DNA of 12,645 bases from CAYFTL01 sp964346145 (GCA_964346145.1 CAYFTL010000046.1:1-12645), one strand, 5' to 3'. Counted from the first letter of the stretch, positions 1-7,569 are shown. The notes: generated from the sequence alone by a model not told the origin. Translations and numbers: made by a program.

Positions 1-39
1 GTGACAGGCTGGCATTCTAACCAACTGAACTACCGGACC
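1..39 (-). tRNA. tRNA-Asp(GTC), 5' part only
   Basis: The minus strand reads GGTCCGGTAGTTCAG, a typical acceptor and D-arm start for tRNA-Asp, and runs into the anticodon loop CTGTCAC. The anticodon GTC is the complement of bases 3-5. The window edge removes the T-arm and 3' end. It is the last visible gene of the left tRNA cluster and begins 4 bp after the CCA end of the CAT-anticodon tRNA. Confidence 0.93.
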
Positions 40-43
40 ACGA

Positions 44-120
44 TGGTGGGCCTTCAGGGACTTGAACCCCGGACCAACCGGTTATGAGCCGGTCGCTCTA
101 ACCAACTGAGCTAAAGGCCC
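44..120 (-). tRNA. tRNA with CAT anticodon (Met or Ile2)
   Basis: This is a complete 77-nt cloverleaf with acceptor GGGCCTT paired to AAGGCCC, discriminator A and an encoded CCA. The anticodon loop is CTCATAA, with CAT opposite bases 84-86. A CAT anticodon can be elongator Met, or Ile2 after lysidine modification by TilS. The GGGCCTTTAGCTCAG start resembles, from memory, the Firmicute Ile2 type more than elongator Met. The choice remains open. Confidence 0.95.
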
Positions 121-147
121 ATCGATATATCACGAAAAATAAAATAA

Positions 148-222
148 TGGTGACCCCTAGGGGATTCGAACCCCTGATACCGCCGTGAAAGGGCGATGTC
201 TTAACCGCTTGACCAAGGGGCC
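148..222 (-). tRNA. tRNA-Glu(TTC)
   Basis: This is a 75-nt tRNA on the minus strand. The acceptor strand is GGCCCCT, the anticodon loop is CTTTCAC with TTC opposite bases 187-189, the T-loop is TTCGAAT, and CCA is encoded. It starts 4 bp after the 3' end of tRNA-Pro, so the two are almost certainly cut from one transcript. Confidence 0.96.
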
Positions 223-225
223 ACA

Positions 226-303
<78 letters not shown>

Positions 304-359
304 ACGGTGAGTAGCTTGCTGGTCGGTCGCCGTACCAAGTCGTTGTCTTGCAAGCGACG
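304..359 (-). other. structured leader of the left tRNA transcript
   Basis: This is the stretch between the predicted transcription start (about 359) and tRNA-Pro. It holds an outer inverted repeat, GCTTGC at 314-319 and GCAAGC at 350-355. Inside it is a smaller hairpin at 321-336 (GGT-A-CGG, loop CGA, CCG-ACC, with one bulged A). It is probably removed during 5' processing of tRNA-Pro. No ORF or T-box-like sequence was seen. Confidence 0.4.
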
Positions 360-365
360 ATATTC

Positions 366-394
366 ATTATAACAAAGCCCTGATAATCCGTCAA
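366..394 (-). promoter_or_regulatory. sigma-A type promoter of the left tRNA cluster
   Basis: The minus strand carries TTGACG (389-394), a 17-bp spacer, and a perfect TATAAT (366-371). This is the best match to a housekeeping promoter in the window, as expected for a strongly expressed tRNA operon. Transcription would start near 359. Confidence 0.88.
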
Positions 395-475
395 GCCTTT
401 TTGGGAATTTTTCAGGATTATTTTTAGACGTTTATTTAAACGACTATGCGCCCGATTTATGCCCTGATCTATCTC

Positions 476-511
476 ACCCGGATTGCCGATAATAAACGCA
501 GCAACCCGGGT
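476..511 (-). terminator. hairpin after the esterase gene, possible terminator
   Basis: Just past the esterase stop codon the minus strand can form an 11-bp stem, ACCCGGGTTGC against GCAATCCGGGT, with a 14-nt loop. One pair is G-U on this strand but would be an A-C mismatch on the plus strand, so the structure fits minus-strand transcription. There is no U-tract after it, so it may protect the 3' end or need a factor rather than being a classical intrinsic terminator. Confidence 0.4.
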
Positions 512-520
512 AAATTTCGC

Positions 521-1480
521 TTACATTTCCAACATAAACTGCATAACCAGTTCGCTCTCCCCAGGACACGCTTCATGGGCAAAATCTGGAAACACCTTTA
601 CCTGTTTAGGCGACTGTATTTTGTTATAAGCCGCAAACTGGGTAGATGCCGGACAAATCGTATCCATAAGCCCGGTAATCATCAGCACCTTGCCACGAAT
701 CCGGGGGGCCAAATGTTGATTATCTATATACCCTAACTTCTCAAAAATTTCATCTTCCCGCTCGTGCAGCGGATCAAAATTACGAAAATAATAGCTCAGC
801 TCTTCGTAGGCTCCTACCGCCAAATCCATCACCCATACCCGCTTGTAATCGCACAGAAAAGGCATAGAGGGCGCGGTTCTGTTGATCTTGGGCTCCAGCG
901 CAGCGCAAGCCAGCGATAAGCCGCCGCCCTGTGAGCCGCCAAGGCAACCCACTCGAGTTTCATCCACCATCGGCATATCCATAACGATCCGCGCCAGCTG
1001 GGCGGTATCCAGAAATATATTTCGAAACGCCAACTTGTCTGGGTTAGGGTCGCTTAGACCGCGCACAATCTGGCCTTTAAAGGTAGTTCCCCGAACTGCG
1101 CTCAAGTCTTCAGAAAGGCCTCCCTGGCCGCGTACATCCATAGACACGCTGACAAAGCCAGCTGCTGCATAACTTAATAAGCTTACAAAGTTGGCTCCAC
1201 TACCTGAATATCCATGGAACTGGATGACCGCAGGCATTTTCCCGTCTTTTTCAGGAATGACAGCACGCCCATGAATTTTGGAACCACCTACACCGACAAA
1301 ATACAAATCGTAACACTTGACGCCAGGCGCCTGAAATTTAGCAGGCATCAGCTCACATCCTGTGCCCAGCGCATGCATTTCCTGAAGCGCGCGTTCCCAA
1401 TAAGCGTCCATATCTGCCGGACGCGGGTTCAACCCCTTATATCGCTTTAATTCCTCCAGCGGCATGTCTACAATAGGCAT
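521..1480 (-). CDS. acetyl xylan esterase / cephalosporin-C deacetylase (AXE1, CE7 family)
   Basis: The 319-aa product is an alpha/beta hydrolase that should remove acetyl groups from small acetylated sugars such as xylo-oligosaccharides; family members also deacetylate cephalosporin C. All CE7 signatures are visible: RGQ at 117-119, the elbow GGSQGG with nucleophile Ser183, the catalytic Asp in LMDT at 273, and the terminal HE pair at His302-Glu303. Length is typical (about 320 aa). No signal peptide is seen, so it is likely cytoplasmic. The ATG at 1480 is preferred because the protein then begins MPIVDMPLEEL, like other family members; CGGGG lies 7 nt before it. A TTG 7 codons upstream overlaps the purine-rich stretch and lacks its own ribosome site. 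It stands alone and diverges from the DegV gene. The true substrate is not shown by the sequence. Confidence 0.9.
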   Translation of the reverse strand: MPIVDMPLEELKRYKGLNPRPADMDAYWERALQEMHALGTGCELMPAKFQAPGVKCYDLYFVGVGGSKIHGRAVIPEKDGKMPAVIQFHGYSGSGANFVSLLSYAAAGFVSVSMDVRGQGGLSEDLSAVRGTTFKGQIVRGLSDPNPDKLAFRNIFLDTAQLARIVMDMPMVDETRVGCLGGSQGGGLSLACAALEPKINRTAPSMPFLCDYKRVWVMDLAVGAYEELSYYFRNFDPLHEREDEIFEKLGYIDNQHLAPRIRGKVLMITGLMDTICPASTQFAAYNKIQSPKQVKVFPDFAHEACPGESELVMQFMLEM

Positions 1481-1515
1481 AACGCAACCCCGTTTCTCCA
1501 AAAATATTTTCTGCT

Positions 1516-1524
1516 ATTATACCA
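1516..1524 (-). promoter_or_regulatory. extended -10 promoter of the esterase gene
   Basis: The minus strand reads TGGTATAAT, a perfect -10 (1516-1521) with the TGn extension. The -35 region near 1540-1545 (TTGTAC) is weak, as often found with extended -10 promoters. It lies about 35 bp before the chosen ATG and is back to back with the DegV promoter. Confidence 0.65.
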
Positions 1525-1566
1525 CAGCACAACCGCACCGTACAATCCAATATACCTTTTCAATGT

Positions 1567-1595
1567 TTGCTTTTTCAAATGGCATATTGTAAAAT
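1567..1595 (+). promoter_or_regulatory. possible promoter of the DegV gene
   Basis: TTGCTT (1567-1572), a 17-bp spacer and TAAAAT (1590-1595) lie about 55 bp before the start codon. The -10 is good, but the -35 matches consensus at only three positions, so this is a modest call supported mainly by position and spacing. Confidence 0.45.
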
Positions 1596-1648
1596 ATTCT
1601 TTGACCCTTATGTCATTACCAATCTTGTTGTTTAGAAAGGAGGCTAAT

Positions 1649-2515
1649 ATGAGCTATCAAATTATTGCCGATTCTCCTTGTGATCTTCCCTACACTCATG
1701 TGGATGAACACACACTACCTATATTGAGCATACCCTACATCATCGATGGCCAAGACTTTTTCGGAGACATGGGTAGAGCCGATGGATTCAAAGGTTTTTA
1801 CGATACCATACGCAGCGGCACCATGCCCACAACCTCTCAGGTCACCGATGTCGTATACGCCGAGCTATTTGAGCCTTATTTAAAGGCTGGCAAGGATGTA
1901 CTGTTTCTATCCTTTTCTTCTGCATTGAGCCACACCATTGTGAACGCCTATTCAGCAGCCGAGCAGCTCAATCAGCGCTATTCCGACTGCAAAGTTGAAG
2001 TTTTTGATACGCGAAACGTATCCGCCGGCACTGGCCTGCTGGTTCTGGCCGCGCTCAAGAATCAAGCGGATGGAATGAATCTTGAGGAAAACCTGCAATG
2101 GCTTCGCCAGCATCAGGAAAATGTAAATGTTTTTTTTGCGGTGAACAATCTGGATCACTTAAGGCGGGGTGGTAGGATCTCCCCCACGGTGGCCATGGTG
2201 GGCAAGTTGTTGGATGTAAAACCGATGCTTAGGGTAAACCCCAATGGTGCCATTGAACCCATCGAAAAAGTGAAGGGACGAAAAAAAGCGCTTCGCGCCC
2301 TGCTGAGCAAAGTTGAGAACAATATTATCAATGCCCAGGATCAAACGCTGATCGTCATGCACGGCGATTGCCTTGAGGATGCAAACCGACTTGCCGAGAT
2401 GGTACGCATTCGTATCCCCGTAAAGGACGTGGAGATTTGGCCTGTCGGTCCTGTCGTCGGCACACATTCGGGCCCAGACGTCATTGCAGTTGCTTTTATG
2501 GGCAAACAACGCTAA
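1649..2515 (+). CDS. DegV family protein (fatty-acid binding)
   Basis: The 288-aa product belongs to the DegV/EDD fold family, whose members bind a single long-chain fatty acid; some (FakB) present it to the kinase FakA for phosphorylation. Visible signatures are IADSPCDLP at 6-14, TTSQ at 61-64, SSALSHT at 90-96 and LRRGGRI at 171-177. Family members usually have SGT where this one has SHT, so ligand choice may differ. The ATG at 1649 is chosen because AAAGGAGG (1636-1643) sits 5 nt before it; the in-frame ATG at 1601 has no ribosome site. No fakA kinase gene is nearby. The gene is single, with its own terminator. Family assignment is firm; a FakB role is inference. Confidence 0.92.
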   Translation: MSYQIIADSPCDLPYTHVDEHTLPILSIPYIIDGQDFFGDMGRADGFKGFYDTIRSGTMPTTSQVTDVVYAELFEPYLKAGKDVLFLSFSSALSHTIVNAYSAAEQLNQRYSDCKVEVFDTRNVSAGTGLLVLAALKNQADGMNLEENLQWLRQHQENVNVFFAVNNLDHLRRGGRISPTVAMVGKLLDVKPMLRVNPNGAIEPIEKVKGRKKALRALLSKVENNIINAQDQTLIVMHGDCLEDANRLAEMVRIRIPVKDVEIWPVGPVVGTHSGPDVIAVAFMGKQR

Positions 2516-2548
2516 ACATTATTTTAATATTATTCGTCATTATTCATT

Positions 2549-2574
2549 CGCCAGCCATGCGGCTGGCGATTTTT
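2549..2574 (+). terminator. intrinsic terminator of the DegV gene
   Basis: A perfect 8-bp stem CGCCAGCC / GGCTGGCG with a 4-nt loop ATGC is followed by ATTTTT. It begins 33 bp after the DegV stop. The opposite strand lacks a U-tract after the hairpin, so it works mainly for plus-strand transcription. Confidence 0.85.
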
Positions 2575-2599
2575 ACTTATCTCTTCCATTCCATGTCTA

Positions 2600-2773
2600 C
2601 TAACGCAGAATCACTTCTTCGCTCGGCCAGATCGGAGTACCTTTAAAGCGATTGCGTTGCACACAGTAGCGCATTTGATTATGCAAGCGTTTTTATGGTT
2701 GTAAATATTTTTCACCACCGTACATCTTTTCCGCATAAATAATCAGTTTAAAGCCTTTGTACCTCTTTCCATT
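2600..2773 (-). pseudogene. possible decayed small gene in the gap between degV and yitT
   Basis: This gap of about 245 bp has no intact gene of normal size. On the minus strand one reading frame of 57 codons between stops is interrupted only by a TAA at 2693-2695. The first half reads LIIYAEKMYGGEKYLQP, then the stop, then a segment from an ATG at 2674 with FKGTPIWPSEEVILR and a stop at 2600-2602. The composition looks protein-like, but there is no clear start or ribosome site, and I do not recognise a family. It could be a gene remnant, a 24-aa ORF, or chance. Confidence 0.25.
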
Positions 2774-2819
2774 CTAAATCCGCAGTTCCAGCTTTTGCAT
2801 TGCTTTTGAGCGGCAAGCA

Positions 2820-3680
2820 CTATGCCTTTTTGCGTAAATGAGGCCTAAATCCTTCGCCCAGCACTTCGCTGACATCGGCAGCAATCGCAAAGGCCTGATC
2901 GTCTTCCGAGGCCACTATATCTAAAAGCCTGGTTGTTTCCGTGCGGTTGATCACGCACAAAAGCACTTTTTTATCAGTGCCGCTGTAAGCGCCCTGCCCT
3001 TTTAATTCGGTGATCCCCCGATCCATTTCTTCCATGATACGGGCCGAAATCTGATCTGCATAGTTGGATATAACGACGTAGGCCTTGGCAGCGTTTACGC
3101 CGTCGAGCACCTTATCCAAAACTTTGGTCATTAAAAATCCAGAAACCAGTGCATACATCGCCGCGGTCGTATCAAATACGAAAGCCGATGCGATAATTAC
3201 CGCGGCGTCCACAGCAAAAAGGACCGTCCCTATCTTTAACGACGGAAAAAAATTATGTAGCACTCGCGCCAACATGTCGGTACCACCGGTGGTCGCTTGG
3301 CCGCGCATCAGCAAGCCAAATCCTACACCGCCAACCACACCGCCGAAAACCGAGGCCAATATAACATCGGAAGTGACGGCAGGTACCGGCAGGTAGTCGA
3401 TCAACAACGAAAAGCCGATGGTGGCGATCAGCGAGCGCAACCCAAACCTTAATCCCAACATTTTTGCGCTAATTAAAAACAATGGCACATTCAGCGCCAA
3501 TGCAATGCTGCCGATAGGCCATCCCGTTAAGTGGTTCACGAGCTGGCTTATGCCTGTAAAACCGCCCGGTGCAATTTCGTTGGGAATTAGAAACATGCGG
3601 TAGGCAAACGTGCACAGCAGCAGCCCAACAATGATGTAAAATATGTCCTTCAAAATCTTTTCGTGCTTGTTTTTTTCCAA
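2820..3680 (-). CDS. YitT family membrane protein (DUF2179 C-terminal domain)
   Basis: The 286-aa product has about five hydrophobic segments between residues 12 and 190, then a soluble domain at about 215-275 matching the DUF2179 module (GITELKGQGAYSGTDKKVLL region). The signatures GGFTGISQ (39-46) and ATTGGTDMLARVL (129-141) are typical of YitT. The family is common in Firmicutes, and its transported or sensed substrate is not established. The start is TTG at 3680: AAAGAGGG (3689-3696) lies 8 nt before it, while the ATG between them is in another frame with a quick stop. It is the last gene of the five-gene operon, 30 bp after the NAD(P)HX repair gene, and may simply be a co-transcribed passenger. 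No clear terminator follows it. Confidence 0.9.
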   Translation of the reverse strand: MEKNKHEKILKDIFYIIVGLLLCTFAYRMFLIPNEIAPGGFTGISQLVNHLTGWPIGSIALALNVPLFLISAKMLGLRFGLRSLIATIGFSLLIDYLPVPAVTSDVILASVFGGVVGGVGFGLLMRGQATTGGTDMLARVLHNFFPSLKIGTVLFAVDAAVIIASAFVFDTTAAMYALVSGFLMTKVLDKVLDGVNAAKAYVVISNYADQISARIMEEMDRGITELKGQGAYSGTDKKVLLCVINRTETTRLLDIVASEDDQAFAIAADVSEVLGEGFRPHLRKKA

Positions 3681-3710
3681 ATTGACATCCCTCTTTAAAA
3701 CGCAATATAT

Positions 3711-5252
3711 TTATTCTTTCATTTTACCATCCGCTCCTAATAAATAGGAAAATACTTTGGGCAGCATGTCGATTTGATCGGCGGCAATCGCGCCGATTTC
3801 GCCGCGCCGATCCGCCACCAACTCGCCCGCCTTTCCGTGCAAGGCGCTGCCCGTATAAGCTGCCGTTTCAGGAGGCATTCCCTGGGCCAGTAGCGCACCG
3901 ATTATGCCGGTTAACACATCCCCGCTGCCTCCGGTTGCCATGGAAGCACTCCCCTGATCTGTAAAAAAAGTCTGGTTGCCGGCAACTACACTGGTTGCCC
4001 CCTTGAGCAACGCAACCGCTCCCAGCTCGCTCAACGCCTGTGCATCATGAACCGGATCGGTTAAAGAACGATTCAGCAGCCTTTGAGCTTCTCCGGGATG
4101 AGGAGTGATCACATGCCTCGCCGAAAGCAAAGATAACAGCTCCCTGTTTTGGGAAAGGATGTTAAGAGCGTCGGCATCCAACACGACCGGCACGCCGCTT
4201 TTCAATGCCCAAGCCACGACCTCGGGCGCTGCATGCTGAGAAAGCCCCGGCCCTATAACAAGTGCTGTCTTGCCCTGCAGCGCATTTTGAAGAATGGTAA
4301 CCGCCTCAGCAGTTATCACTCCTTTTCTCTCCGGTAGCGGAATACATATGGCGCAAGGTACGCAAGCTTGAACAATTGGAACAAGGGATTGTACGCACGC
4401 CACACTCACCAATCCGGCTCCACTTCGCAGCGCAGCGCTGGCCGTTAATATGCAAGCGCCTGCCATGCCCAAGGAGCCGGCAACCACCAGCAAATGCCCG
4501 TAATCTCCCTTATAGGAATTTCTCCGGCGCGTCTTGACCATGCTTTTGATGTCTGCGTCGGTTATTCGGCAAGCGTATCCTGAGTTTTGTTGTGCCGGTG
4601 CAAGGCCTATGGGGCGTACCATCACTTGGCCGCAAGCATCCAAGCCGTCATTGAGCAGGTGACCATATTTTGCATATTCAAACGTGACGGTAATGTCGAC
4701 CTGGACGCAACGGCCCAATTTGCGCCCGCTGCGCGCCGAAATTCCCGAAGGAATATCGATTGACAGCACCAAGCTACCCCGTTCTCTATCCTTTTGCATT
4801 CGGGCAAATAACTTTGTGTAGCAAACATGCGGCGAGTCCTTAACTTCCCGGTCCAAACCAATGCCAAAAATCCCGTCCACCCAGGCATCAGGGATGGGAA
4901 TGCGATCCACATCCCGGTCTTGAACCTTGATGATCTCTTCGATCGAAAGAGCTCGCCGCATATTCAGCAGCGCATCCCCTTTTAGCAAATTCATATCGCA
5001 AACCGGCATCAGCACAGCCCTGCCGCCCCGCGCATTAAACAGCCTGGCCGCTGCCGATGCATCACCACCATTGTTGCCGGGCCCACATACGAATACAACG
5101 GTCTTGTTTTGAGCGCCGTGCAGCCTTTCGCACAACACCCGCACCACCTCATCGGCGGCGCGTTCCATCAGCTTTTCGCTTGGCAGGCCGCTGCTTTCAA
5201 AATAAGCGTGCTCCAGCGCATACATTTGTTCCGCAGAAACCAATATTTCCAT
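3711..5252 (-). CDS. nnr: bifunctional NAD(P)H-hydrate epimerase / ADP-dependent dehydratase
   Basis: The 513-aa enzyme repairs hydrated NADH and NADPH: the N-terminal half interconverts the R and S forms, and the C-terminal half dehydrates the S form using ADP. The epimerase half (about 1-220) shows GPGNNGGD (57-64) and SIDIPSG (164-170). The dehydratase half (about 240-505) shows KGDYGHLLVVAGS (248-260), GPG (334-336), DADALN (359-364), TPHPGE (383-388) and GGSGDVLTG (441-449). All expected motifs are intact and the length fits the fused bacterial form. The start is ATG at 5252, with GGAGGG 6 nt upstream; an upstream in-frame start would run into acpS. Only 2 bp separate it from the acpS stop, so translation is probably coupled. 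The pairing with acpS is common in bacteria. Confidence 0.95.
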   Translation of the reverse strand: MEILVSAEQMYALEHAYFESSGLPSEKLMERAADEVVRVLCERLHGAQNKTVVFVCGPGNNGGDASAAARLFNARGGRAVLMPVCDMNLLKGDALLNMRRALSIEEIIKVQDRDVDRIPIPDAWVDGIFGIGLDREVKDSPHVCYTKLFARMQKDRERGSLVLSIDIPSGISARSGRKLGRCVQVDITVTFEYAKYGHLLNDGLDACGQVMVRPIGLAPAQQNSGYACRITDADIKSMVKTRRRNSYKGDYGHLLVVAGSLGMAGACILTASAALRSGAGLVSVACVQSLVPIVQACVPCAICIPLPERKGVITAEAVTILQNALQGKTALVIGPGLSQHAAPEVVAWALKSGVPVVLDADALNILSQNRELLSLLSARHVITPHPGEAQRLLNRSLTDPVHDAQALSELGAVALLKGATSVVAGNQTFFTDQGSASMATGGSGDVLTGIIGALLAQGMPPETAAYTGSALHGKAGELVADRRGEIGAIAADQIDMLPKVFSYLLGADGKMKE

Positions 5253-5254
5253 GT

Positions 5255-5617
5255 TCAGCCCTCCACAATGGCTGTGGCGCTGGCAAAACCACCGCTGTGA
5301 GATATGCTCACCCACACCGTCTTTCCGCCCAGCGCTTCAAGCCGTTCGCGTGCCCCTTCGTGCAAAAAACAACAGGGTTTTCCTAGAGAATCGCCAACGA
5401 CTTCAATGTGCCGCAAAGAAAAGCCCCTGAACCCGGTGCCCAGCGCTTTGGCCACAGCTTCCTTTGCAGCAAACAGGCCGGCCGCGCTCTGTGCGCCCCG
5501 CTTTTGAATGTGCGCCCTTTCCGGATCCGTGTACACCCTTTCCAAAAAACGGGGATTGGCAATGGCCTTTTCGATGCGGGCCACATCGCACAAATCAGTG
5601 CCCAAACCTAAAATCAT
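5255..5617 (-). CDS. acpS: holo-[acyl-carrier-protein] synthase
   Basis: The 120-aa enzyme transfers 4'-phosphopantetheine from CoA to a serine of acyl carrier protein, activating it for fatty acid synthesis. Signatures are GLGTDLCDVARIE from residue 4 with metal ligand Asp8, FAAKEAVAKALG (49-60) with Glu53, and VSISHSG (103-109). Length is typical. The ATG at 5617 overlaps the stop of the upstream peptidase gene as ATGA, and GGAGG lies 10 nt upstream inside that gene, so translation is probably coupled. No ACP gene is nearby; the enzyme acts in the cytoplasm, usually as a trimer. Confidence 0.96.
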   Translation of the reverse strand: MILGLGTDLCDVARIEKAIANPRFLERVYTDPERAHIQKRGAQSAAGLFAAKEAVAKALGTGFRGFSLRHIEVVGDSLGKPCCFLHEGARERLEALGGKTVWVSISHSGGFASATAIVEG

Positions 5618-6534
5618 ACCCGTCCCGCCTCCACCGCATTGGCTATCGCCCGCGCCATCACTTCGGCCGCCGCGCTACACAAAAGCATATAATCACACTC
5701 CACCCTCGCGGAGGACAGAGCAAATATGGTATCGCCATCCACGGGCATGTGCACAGGGCGAATGGTTCTAGCGTATCCGTCATGGCCCAAAAGAGCCAAC
5801 CGGTTGGCCTGTTCCCTGTTGATGATGGCATCGGTAGCCAAAACGCCTATGGTGGTGTTGCCCAGCGGATGCTTAACCGCTTGCCCCTTGAGCATCTGAT
5901 CAATGGCGGGCCTAGGCTTTCCCTCGGCATCCCGCGCACCTGCAAGGAACGCTCCGGTTTCCGGATGATATACATCCCCCGCTGCGTTCACCGCTACGAT
6001 GGCCCCCAGCACCGCACCACCGGGCAGCCGAACCGATGCGGTTCCTACTCCTCCGGAATCCATCTGCATGCCAGGAACCAATTTGCCTACCGTGGCCCCA
6101 CACCCCGCGCCCACGCGCCCCTGTCGAACCGTTTTGCCCGCATTGAGACATGCAGCCGCGCCCATGTCCGAATCGGGCCGGATTTTGCCGCTGCCCACGG
6201 CAAGGTCAAACAGCACCGCTTGTCCGACGATCGGCACTTTGCCTACACCCACATCATAGCCCACACGCCAGTTTTCTAAAACCCGCATAGCGCCGCCGGC
6301 TGCATCCAGCCCATAGGCACTCCCGCCGCTGAGCAGAATGGCGTGAATTTTATCCACCAATCGACCGGGCTGCATGCTGTCGGTCTCCCGGGTGCCCGGG
6401 CCACCTCCGCGCACATCAACCCCAGCCACAGCGCCCTCCAGGGTCAGAACGGCGGTGACGCCAGTGCAAGCTGCGCGGTCGCTCACTTGCCCTACCAGGA
6501 CGCCCTGCACATCGGTAATGCTCCCATTATACAT
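5614..6534 (-). CDS. P1/S58 family peptidase (DmpA / NylC-like N-terminal nucleophile hydrolase)
   Basis: The 306-aa product belongs to a family that cuts itself in two and then uses the newly exposed residue as nucleophile; characterised members are aminopeptidases (DmpA) or amide oligomer hydrolases (NylC). The likely self-cleavage site is Asn226-Thr227 in HPLGNTTIGVLATDA, which would give an alpha chain of about 24 kDa and a small beta chain. Other family features are RGGGPGTRETD (42-52), SGGSAYGLDAAGG (69-81) and GAGCGATVGK (142-151). No signal peptide is seen. The ATG at 6534 overlaps the end of birA by 8 bp, with GGGGG about 10 nt before it. The natural substrate is unknown; its place between birA and acpS does not settle it. 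Confidence 0.92.
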   Translation of the reverse strand: MYNGSITDVQGVLVGQVSDRAACTGVTAVLTLEGAVAGVDVRGGGPGTRETDSMQPGRLVDKIHAILLSGGSAYGLDAAGGAMRVLENWRVGYDVGVGKVPIVGQAVLFDLAVGSGKIRPDSDMGAAACLNAGKTVRQGRVGAGCGATVGKLVPGMQMDSGGVGTASVRLPGGAVLGAIVAVNAAGDVYHPETGAFLAGARDAEGKPRPAIDQMLKGQAVKHPLGNTTIGVLATDAIINREQANRLALLGHDGYARTIRPVHMPVDGDTIFALSSARVECDYMLLCSAAAEVMARAIANAVEAGRV

Positions 6535-7507
6535 AGCCCATAATCCCCCTTACTGAAACATCTCCTGCATGCAAAACAATATATTCCCCTGCGCTGGTGC
6601 GCACAACCAAAGTACCATCCTCTTGCACGTCCACTGCGGTTCCTTCAATCTCACTATCCGTATATATTGCTCGCACAGAGCGGCCTATGGTTGCTGAGAC
6701 CTGTTTATAGTCGCTTAGGATCGCATCTTGTTCGCCCGCGAGCCAGCCATCGTACAGCGCTTCAAATTCGTTGAGCACGCCACAAAGGAGCGCTGTCCGT
6801 TCAATTTTTCGTCCGGATATTTGAGCTAAGGAGCCGGCTTTGTCCTCTATTTCACAAGGAAAATTGGAGTTCAAAACATTGATGCCCATGCCCACCACCG
6901 CCCAATCCACCCTAGAGCCGCTTGCGCCCATCTCCAGTAGCGTGCCGCTAACTTTTTTTCCGTTAAAAACGATGTCGTTGGGCCATTTGATCAGCACATC
7001 ACCGCCAACCGCTTGCCGGCAAGCGCGAGCAACCGCCAGCGCAGCAACCATCACGAGAAACGAAATGCGCTGAGGCTCTATCCCTTCAGGGCGCAGGATC
7101 AAACTCATCCAAATCCCTACCAAAGGTTGAGACACCCAATGTCGCTGCATTCGTCCCCGGCCACCGGTTTGCTCGTCCGCGAGCACCAGCGTCCCGTGAG
7201 CCGCGCCCTCCCGAGCCAGTTCCTTGGCCCGGGTGTTGGTTGAATTGATCAAATCATGATACTCAATCTGGTGGGCGCACCAACGCGTTGACAGGCGTGG
7301 CGCAAGTGTACAGGGTTGAATAGAGTTATCAGGGGCAATGATTCGCAGCCTTTCACCGTTTGAGCAACGTTCAAACTTATAGCCTTCACTTTTTAGCTCA
7401 TCTACGATCATGCCCACTCGATCTAATGGTATGTCAAGCTTTTTGGCAGTGCTTTTTATATCTATCTCACCCGAATTTTGCAGCAAGTTTAGCAGCTGAT
7501 TGCGCAC
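6527..7507 (-). CDS. birA: bifunctional biotin-[acetyl-CoA-carboxylase] ligase / biotin repressor
   Basis: The 326-aa product activates biotin as biotinyl-AMP and attaches it to the biotin carrier protein of acetyl-CoA carboxylase. It has an N-terminal winged helix-turn-helix (about 1-60) as in BirA forms that also repress biotin genes, the catalytic core with GRGRMQR (116-122), KWPND (174-178), KKVSGTLLE (184-192) and GMGIN (206-210), and a C-terminal SH3-like domain (about 275-318). The GTG at 7507 is preferred because AAAGAGG (7516-7522) lies 8 nt upstream and the protein then starts MRNQLLNLLQ; the in-frame GTG at 7516 overlaps that ribosome site. It is the first gene of the five-gene operon. 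No biotin synthesis or transport gene is present in the window, so any regulated targets lie elsewhere. Confidence 0.94.
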   Translation of the reverse strand: MRNQLLNLLQNSGEIDIKSTAKKLDIPLDRVGMIVDELKSEGYKFERCSNGERLRIIAPDNSIQPCTLAPRLSTRWCAHQIEYHDLINSTNTRAKELAREGAAHGTLVLADEQTGGRGRMQRHWVSQPLVGIWMSLILRPEGIEPQRISFLVMVAALAVARACRQAVGGDVLIKWPNDIVFNGKKVSGTLLEMGASGSRVDWAVVGMGINVLNSNFPCEIEDKAGSLAQISGRKIERTALLCGVLNEFEALYDGWLAGEQDAILSDYKQVSATIGRSVRAIYTDSEIEGTAVDVQEDGTLVVRTSAGEYIVLHAGDVSVRGIMGYV

Positions 7508-7538
7508 AAACAACACCTCTTTATCCTCTACCTAATAA

Positions 7539-7547
7539 ATTATAGCA
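7539..7547 (-). promoter_or_regulatory. extended -10 promoter of the birA operon
   Basis: The minus strand reads TGCTATAAT: a perfect -10 (7539-7544) with a TGn extension. The -35 is poor (TTACCG at 7563-7568, 18-bp spacer). It lies about 32 bp before the birA start and should drive all five genes down to yitT. It is divergent from the moxR promoter. Confidence 0.7.
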
Positions 7548-7569
7548 TACGGAGTAAACAATCGGTAAG

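Noticed and set aside
446..1450. Several plus-strand open frames (446-736, 882-1172, 1214-1450) in the esterase region
   Set aside because: They lie antisense to a well-supported CE7 esterase (the first extends into its 3' flank) and have no ribosome sites or recognisable domains.
2575..2819. A riboswitch or T-box in the gap before yitT
   Set aside because: The gap lies downstream of yitT on its strand and downstream of the degV terminator on the other, so it leads no gene. No T-box or known riboswitch core was seen.
5464..6279. A 271-codon plus-strand open frame opposite acpS and the S58 peptidase gene
   Set aside because: The opposite strand carries two clear families with intact motifs and overlapping stop/start codons. 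The plus-strand frame has no ribosome site and a residue mix typical of antisense reading of GC-rich genes.
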